A stretch of 7,480 nt of DNA from Actinobacteria bacterium UBA5176 (lineage in GTDB: Bacteria > Actinomycetota > UBA4738), in contig DHWS01000160.1 in the NCBI GenBank assembly GCA_002413305.1, forward strand, positions 1 to 7,480, written 5' to 3'. Below, in pieces: positions 5,901-7,480 of this stretch. The stretch's first letter is position 1. The number at the start of each line of letters is the position of its first letter. The notes beneath the pieces were generated by a model. That model did no database searches and was not told the DNA's origin. It saw nothing but the letters and a program-made list of their open reading frames with translations. Position numbers and translations under genes: made by a program.

Positions 5901-6215
5901 CTGCAGCACGTCGTCCTGTTCAAGTTCCCGCGCCCGCTCACCGAGGACGAGGAGCGCTGGATGTTCGACATCGTCCGGCAGTGGCCGAATGATATCCGCG
6001 GGTTCACACGGCTGCGGCTGGGCAAGGACGTCGGCGGGCGCTCCGGCGGCTACGACTACCTGCTGCTCACGGAGTTCGAGAGCGACGAGGCCATGCAGGC
6101 GTACTTCCCGCACCCCAAGCACCAGGAGTTCGCCAAGTGGGTGGCGGAGATGCAGTGCGAGGTCCTGCGCAACGACTACGCGGTGGACGAGCGCACGGGC
6201 CTGCTCGAGACGTAG
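5901..6215 (+). CDS. Dabb-family (stress-responsive dimeric alpha/beta barrel) protein, apparent CTG start
   Basis: From codon 5901 the frame reads L-QHVVLFKFPRPLTEDEE, the typical first strand and helix of a Dabb domain (usually (M)xxHVVLFKF). The rest fits too: GFTRLRLGKDV (34-44), YDYLLLTEFESDEAMQAYFPHPKHQEF (51-77, the conserved Y..HP.H motif) and a final helix. Length from 5901 is 104 residues, normal for the family. No ATG, GTG or TTG occurs in frame between the ligase stop and the ATG at 5961. Starting at 5961 would delete the first beta strand. A CTG start is therefore the simplest call; a base error or a decayed start codon is the alternative. Dabb proteins form small dimeric barrels, some catalytic (olivetolic acid cyclase, related monooxygenases), many unassigned. 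Lying 18 nt after the ligase, it belongs to that operon and may bind or process the pathway intermediate (inference). Confidence 0.82.
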   Translation: MQHVVLFKFPRPLTEDEERWMFDIVRQWPNDIRGFTRLRLGKDVGGRSGGYDYLLLTEFESDEAMQAYFPHPKHQEFAKWVAEMQCEVLRNDYAVDERTGLLET

Positions 6216-6218
6216 CCC

Positions 6219-6785
6219 TCAGCCACCGGACGCGCCGGCAGCGAACGCCCGAAGGACGGCGATGAGCCCGTCCACGTCCTCGGGCTCGAAGGGGACCGCC
6301 GCCGAGACGCCGGGGCTCGCCCCGATGAGCGAGCCGGCCAGGGTGGCCAACCGCAGACGCCATTTGCGAGGCTGCGCCGACCATGCGACGGTCAGCTCGC
6401 GGACGTTCGTCATCGTGCGGGCGCCGTCGACGAGCCCGCGCCGCACGAACGGGTCCACGGCCCCGGGCGGGGCGGGGGCGGGCGCCCAGTCCAGGTCGTA
6501 GCGCCGGCGGAGGCGGCGCGCGCGAAGCTCGATCGTGCCGTCGCTCGGCGGGCCCACGCCCTCGGCGGTGGTCGTGACCACGAGCTGCAGGGTCCGGGAG
6601 AACAGGCGCTTCTCCCGTTCGAGCGAGAGGGTCGCGTCGGGCAGGTCCGGCGACTCGGACGCCAGGAGCAGCGAATTCGGTGCCGTGGCCGCGAAGGCGT
6701 GGAACCATTCACCGAGGCGTTCCGCGTCGGCCTCGAGCGCCTCGCTCGGCGTGGTGGACGACCCCAGCGGGCGGCGGTCCGGCAT
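6219..6785 (-). CDS. Hypothetical protein, unrecognised
   Basis: I do not recognise a family. From the ATG at 6785 it is 188 residues; an in-frame GTG at 6815 would give 198. It has no obvious signal peptide, membrane segment or catalytic motif. The helical N-terminal third (about 10-50, SEALEADAERLGEWFHAFAA) is followed by a likely beta-rich, Arg-rich middle (LFSRTLQLVVTTT, GTIELRARRLRRRYDLDW), a proline-alanine linker APAPAPPG, and a C-terminal alpha/beta section ending EPEDVDGLIAVLRAFAAG. GC-rich third positions and a sensible amphipathic pattern favour a real gene. No Shine-Dalgarno precedes either start, but a -10-like TACATT ends 7 nt before the ATG at 6785, which would suit leaderless transcription. 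Its stop faces the Dabb stop with only 3 bp between, so it is a separate convergent transcription unit. Confidence 0.6.
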   Translation of the reverse strand: MPDRRPLGSSTTPSEALEADAERLGEWFHAFAATAPNSLLLASESPDLPDATLSLEREKRLFSRTLQLVVTTTAEGVGPPSDGTIELRARRLRRRYDLDWAPAPAPPGAVDPFVRRGLVDGARTMTNVRELTVAWSAQPRKWRLRLATLAGSLIGASPGVSAAVPFEPEDVDGLIAVLRAFAAGASGG

Positions 6786-6792
6786 GCCGAGG

Positions 6793-6798
6793 AATGTA
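6793..6798 (-). promoter_or_regulatory. Candidate -10 box for leaderless transcription of the hypothetical gene
   Basis: TACATT on the minus strand ends 7 nt before the ATG at 6785, so the first transcribed base would coincide with the start codon. No convincing -35 is seen 17 nt upstream. This is a weak call by pattern only. Confidence 0.3.
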
Positions 6799-7220
6799 CT
6801 CGGCCCGGTCGCCACGCGGCACGGCGCCCGAGGGATGCCTTCAGCCTCACGTACCGGCTCTCGCCGTCCAGAGGGCGGAGCCTCGCGACCAGGACGGGCT
6901 CGTCCCAGATACGGTTGGGTCGGTCACATTGGCCTTCGCCACAGGCTGAAGAGGGCGCCGGAGCCTGATCGGTCAGGCGTGAAAATGCCAGGGCCGGTCG
7001 CCGAGCACGGCGGCCCTAGGGCTGACCTCCCCGCAAAGGGTCGAATGGACTGGCATCATCTGAAGGTCCGCGCGATGATGGATCGGGCTGGCGTGATCCG
7101 ACCCAATCGATGCTGGGCTCCTTTGGGAACGCCCCTTTCCTTGAGTCCCCACACGCCAGCCCCTCGTCGTCCGGCCGATCGTGAGCACCTCCGTGTGGCA
7201 AGAAGCGTTGTAGCGGCAGG

Positions 7221-7383
7221 AATGTCGGTTTCATGCCGAAGCGACATTGAAGGCCGAAATAGGCTGTGCGGGCTCAGGGCCCGACAACTCCTGGTAGCCC
7301 GCAACTTGCTGGCGCTCGCAGAACACGCGCATCGAGTAGTCGTCCAGGCCAATAGGCAGCACCATTGCAGGCTGCCTGGCTGG
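7221..7383. other. Cluster of three stem-loops, candidate structured RNA or binding region
   Basis: Three inverted repeats follow one another. 7221-7227/7242-7248: AATGTCG/CGACATT, 14-nt loop. 7267-7274/7296-7303: TGCGGGCT/AGCCCGCA, extended inward by CAGG/CCTG across a 2-nt bulge, 11-nt loop. 7354-7360/7371-7377: AGGCAGC/GCTGCCT with a 10-nt loop, extended outward past AAT by CCAGGCC/GGCTGG with one bulged G. The stems are longer than expected for chance in such a short stretch, but strand, boundaries and function are unknown. Confidence 0.35.
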
Positions 7384-7442
7384 AGGTATGAACGAAAGTT
7401 GTGGATGCGGGACCTGGTGAAGGGCGTGGCGTACCCTCCGGT

Positions 7443-7455
7443 CGATCACTGATCG
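7443..7455. repeat. 13-bp palindrome CGATCA-C-TGATCG
   Basis: Two perfect 6-bp arms around one C. Operator-like in form; no partner gene is visible within the window. Confidence 0.4.
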
Positions 7456-7459
7456 GAGT

Positions 7460-7479
7460 GCCGGCGTGGTGACGCCGGC
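7460..7479. repeat. Perfect 8-bp hairpin at the window edge
   Basis: GCCGGCGT/ACGCCGGC with a GGTG loop. It could be a terminator stem or a repeat unit, but the sequence after it (where a T-run would be) is outside the window. Confidence 0.5.
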
Positions 7480-7480
7480 G

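Larger units (their letters stand above)
6816..7480. other. About 0.67 kb without a supportable gene
   Basis: No open frame here has a recognisable domain or convincing codon bias; the base composition looks less GC-rich than the genes to the left. I see no tRNA (no plausible T-arm), rRNA, CRISPR array or complete insertion sequence. It holds several inverted repeats: 6-bp stem GCCTGA/TCAGGC with TCGG loop (6963-6978), palindrome GCCCTAGGGC (7013-7022), 7-bp CATCATC/GATGATG (7054-7060 and 7074-7080), 11-bp GGGCTGGCGTG/CACGCCAGCCC (7085-7095 and 7152-7162), then the cluster at 7221-7383 and two at the right edge. A degraded mobile element, an upstream regulatory region of a gene beyond the edge, or an RNA gene are all possible. 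Confidence 0.5.

Noticed and set aside
5880..5903. Stop-codon readthrough joining the GS-like ligase and the Dabb domain, which share a reading frame
   Set aside because: TAA is the stop least prone to readthrough, the ligase ends at its normal C-terminus, and a ribosome binding site overlaps the stop, so two separate proteins are more likely.
4538..5992. A 484-residue plus-strand frame overlapping the ligase
   Set aside because: It is a +1-type shadow of the GS-like gene, rich in Arg/Gly/Pro, with no recognisable motif.
6535..7452. A 305-residue plus-strand frame reaching into the gene-free stretch
   Set aside because: It has no family resemblance, many Arg/Pro/Ser residues, starts antisense within the hypothetical gene and lacks a ribosome binding site.
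7231..7480. A minus-strand frame open to the right edge
   Set aside because: About 83 residues with moderate third-position GC and no motif I recognise; it overlaps the stem-loop cluster. It could be a gene end or a decayed element, but the evidence is too thin to call.
6816..7480. tRNA gene, CRISPR array or complete insertion sequence in the right-hand stretch
   Set aside because: No T-arm-like sequence with matching acceptor stem, no regularly spaced direct repeats, and no transposase frame or terminal repeats with target duplication were visible.

Overview
The window looks like a piece of a high-GC bacterial chromosome. GC is strong at third codon positions, GTG starts are used alongside ATG, and genes are tightly packed with AGGAGG-type ribosome binding sites. 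An Actinomycetota-like or similar uncultured high-GC lineage is the most natural reading, but there is no rRNA or marker gene here to fix the taxonomy.

Layout: (1) 1-510, the C-terminal half of a branched-chain aminotransferase (IlvE type), cut by the window edge. (2) 530-2977, minus strand, a three-gene operon read right to left: a class I/II PLP aminotransferase of the LysN/2-aminoadipate type, a small cupin and a short-chain dehydrogenase-like protein. The first two overlap by 4 bp and the last two are 1 bp apart. (3) 2978-3088, a short divergent promoter region. (4) 3089-6215, plus strand, a second operon: an Lrp/AsnC regulator, a stand-alone class II glutamine amidotransferase overlapping it by 8 bp, a glutamine-synthetase-like ligase and a small Dabb (dimeric alpha/beta barrel) protein. 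(5) 6219-6785, an unrecognised gene on the minus strand. (6) 6786-7480, about 0.7 kb without a gene I can support, but with several well-formed inverted repeats.

My reading of regions 2-4 is a regulated amine or amino-acid utilisation locus. The ligase keeps the glutamine synthetase metal, ATP and glutamate residues. Where ammonia-using enzymes have the PG-(F/Y)-EAP flap it has PYSFAP, the form I associate with gamma-glutamyl-amine ligases (PuuA/GMAS-like). A class II amidotransferase with a complete catalytic set (Cys2, Arg, His-Asn-Gly, Asp) and no synthetase domain sits directly upstream and could remove the glutamyl group again, as EgtC does in ergothioneine synthesis and the unrelated PuuD does in putrescine breakdown. 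The divergent aminotransferase, cupin and SDR could process the carbon skeleton, and the Lrp-type regulator lies where it could control both operons. The substrate cannot be read from sequence, and no oxidase or aldehyde dehydrogenase is in the window.

The most unusual single items are the SDR, in which all four catalytic tetrad positions are substituted in an ungapped alignment to FabG; the Dabb gene, whose conserved first strand is in frame but has no ATG, GTG or TTG ahead of it; and the cluster of stem-loops at about 7221-7383.
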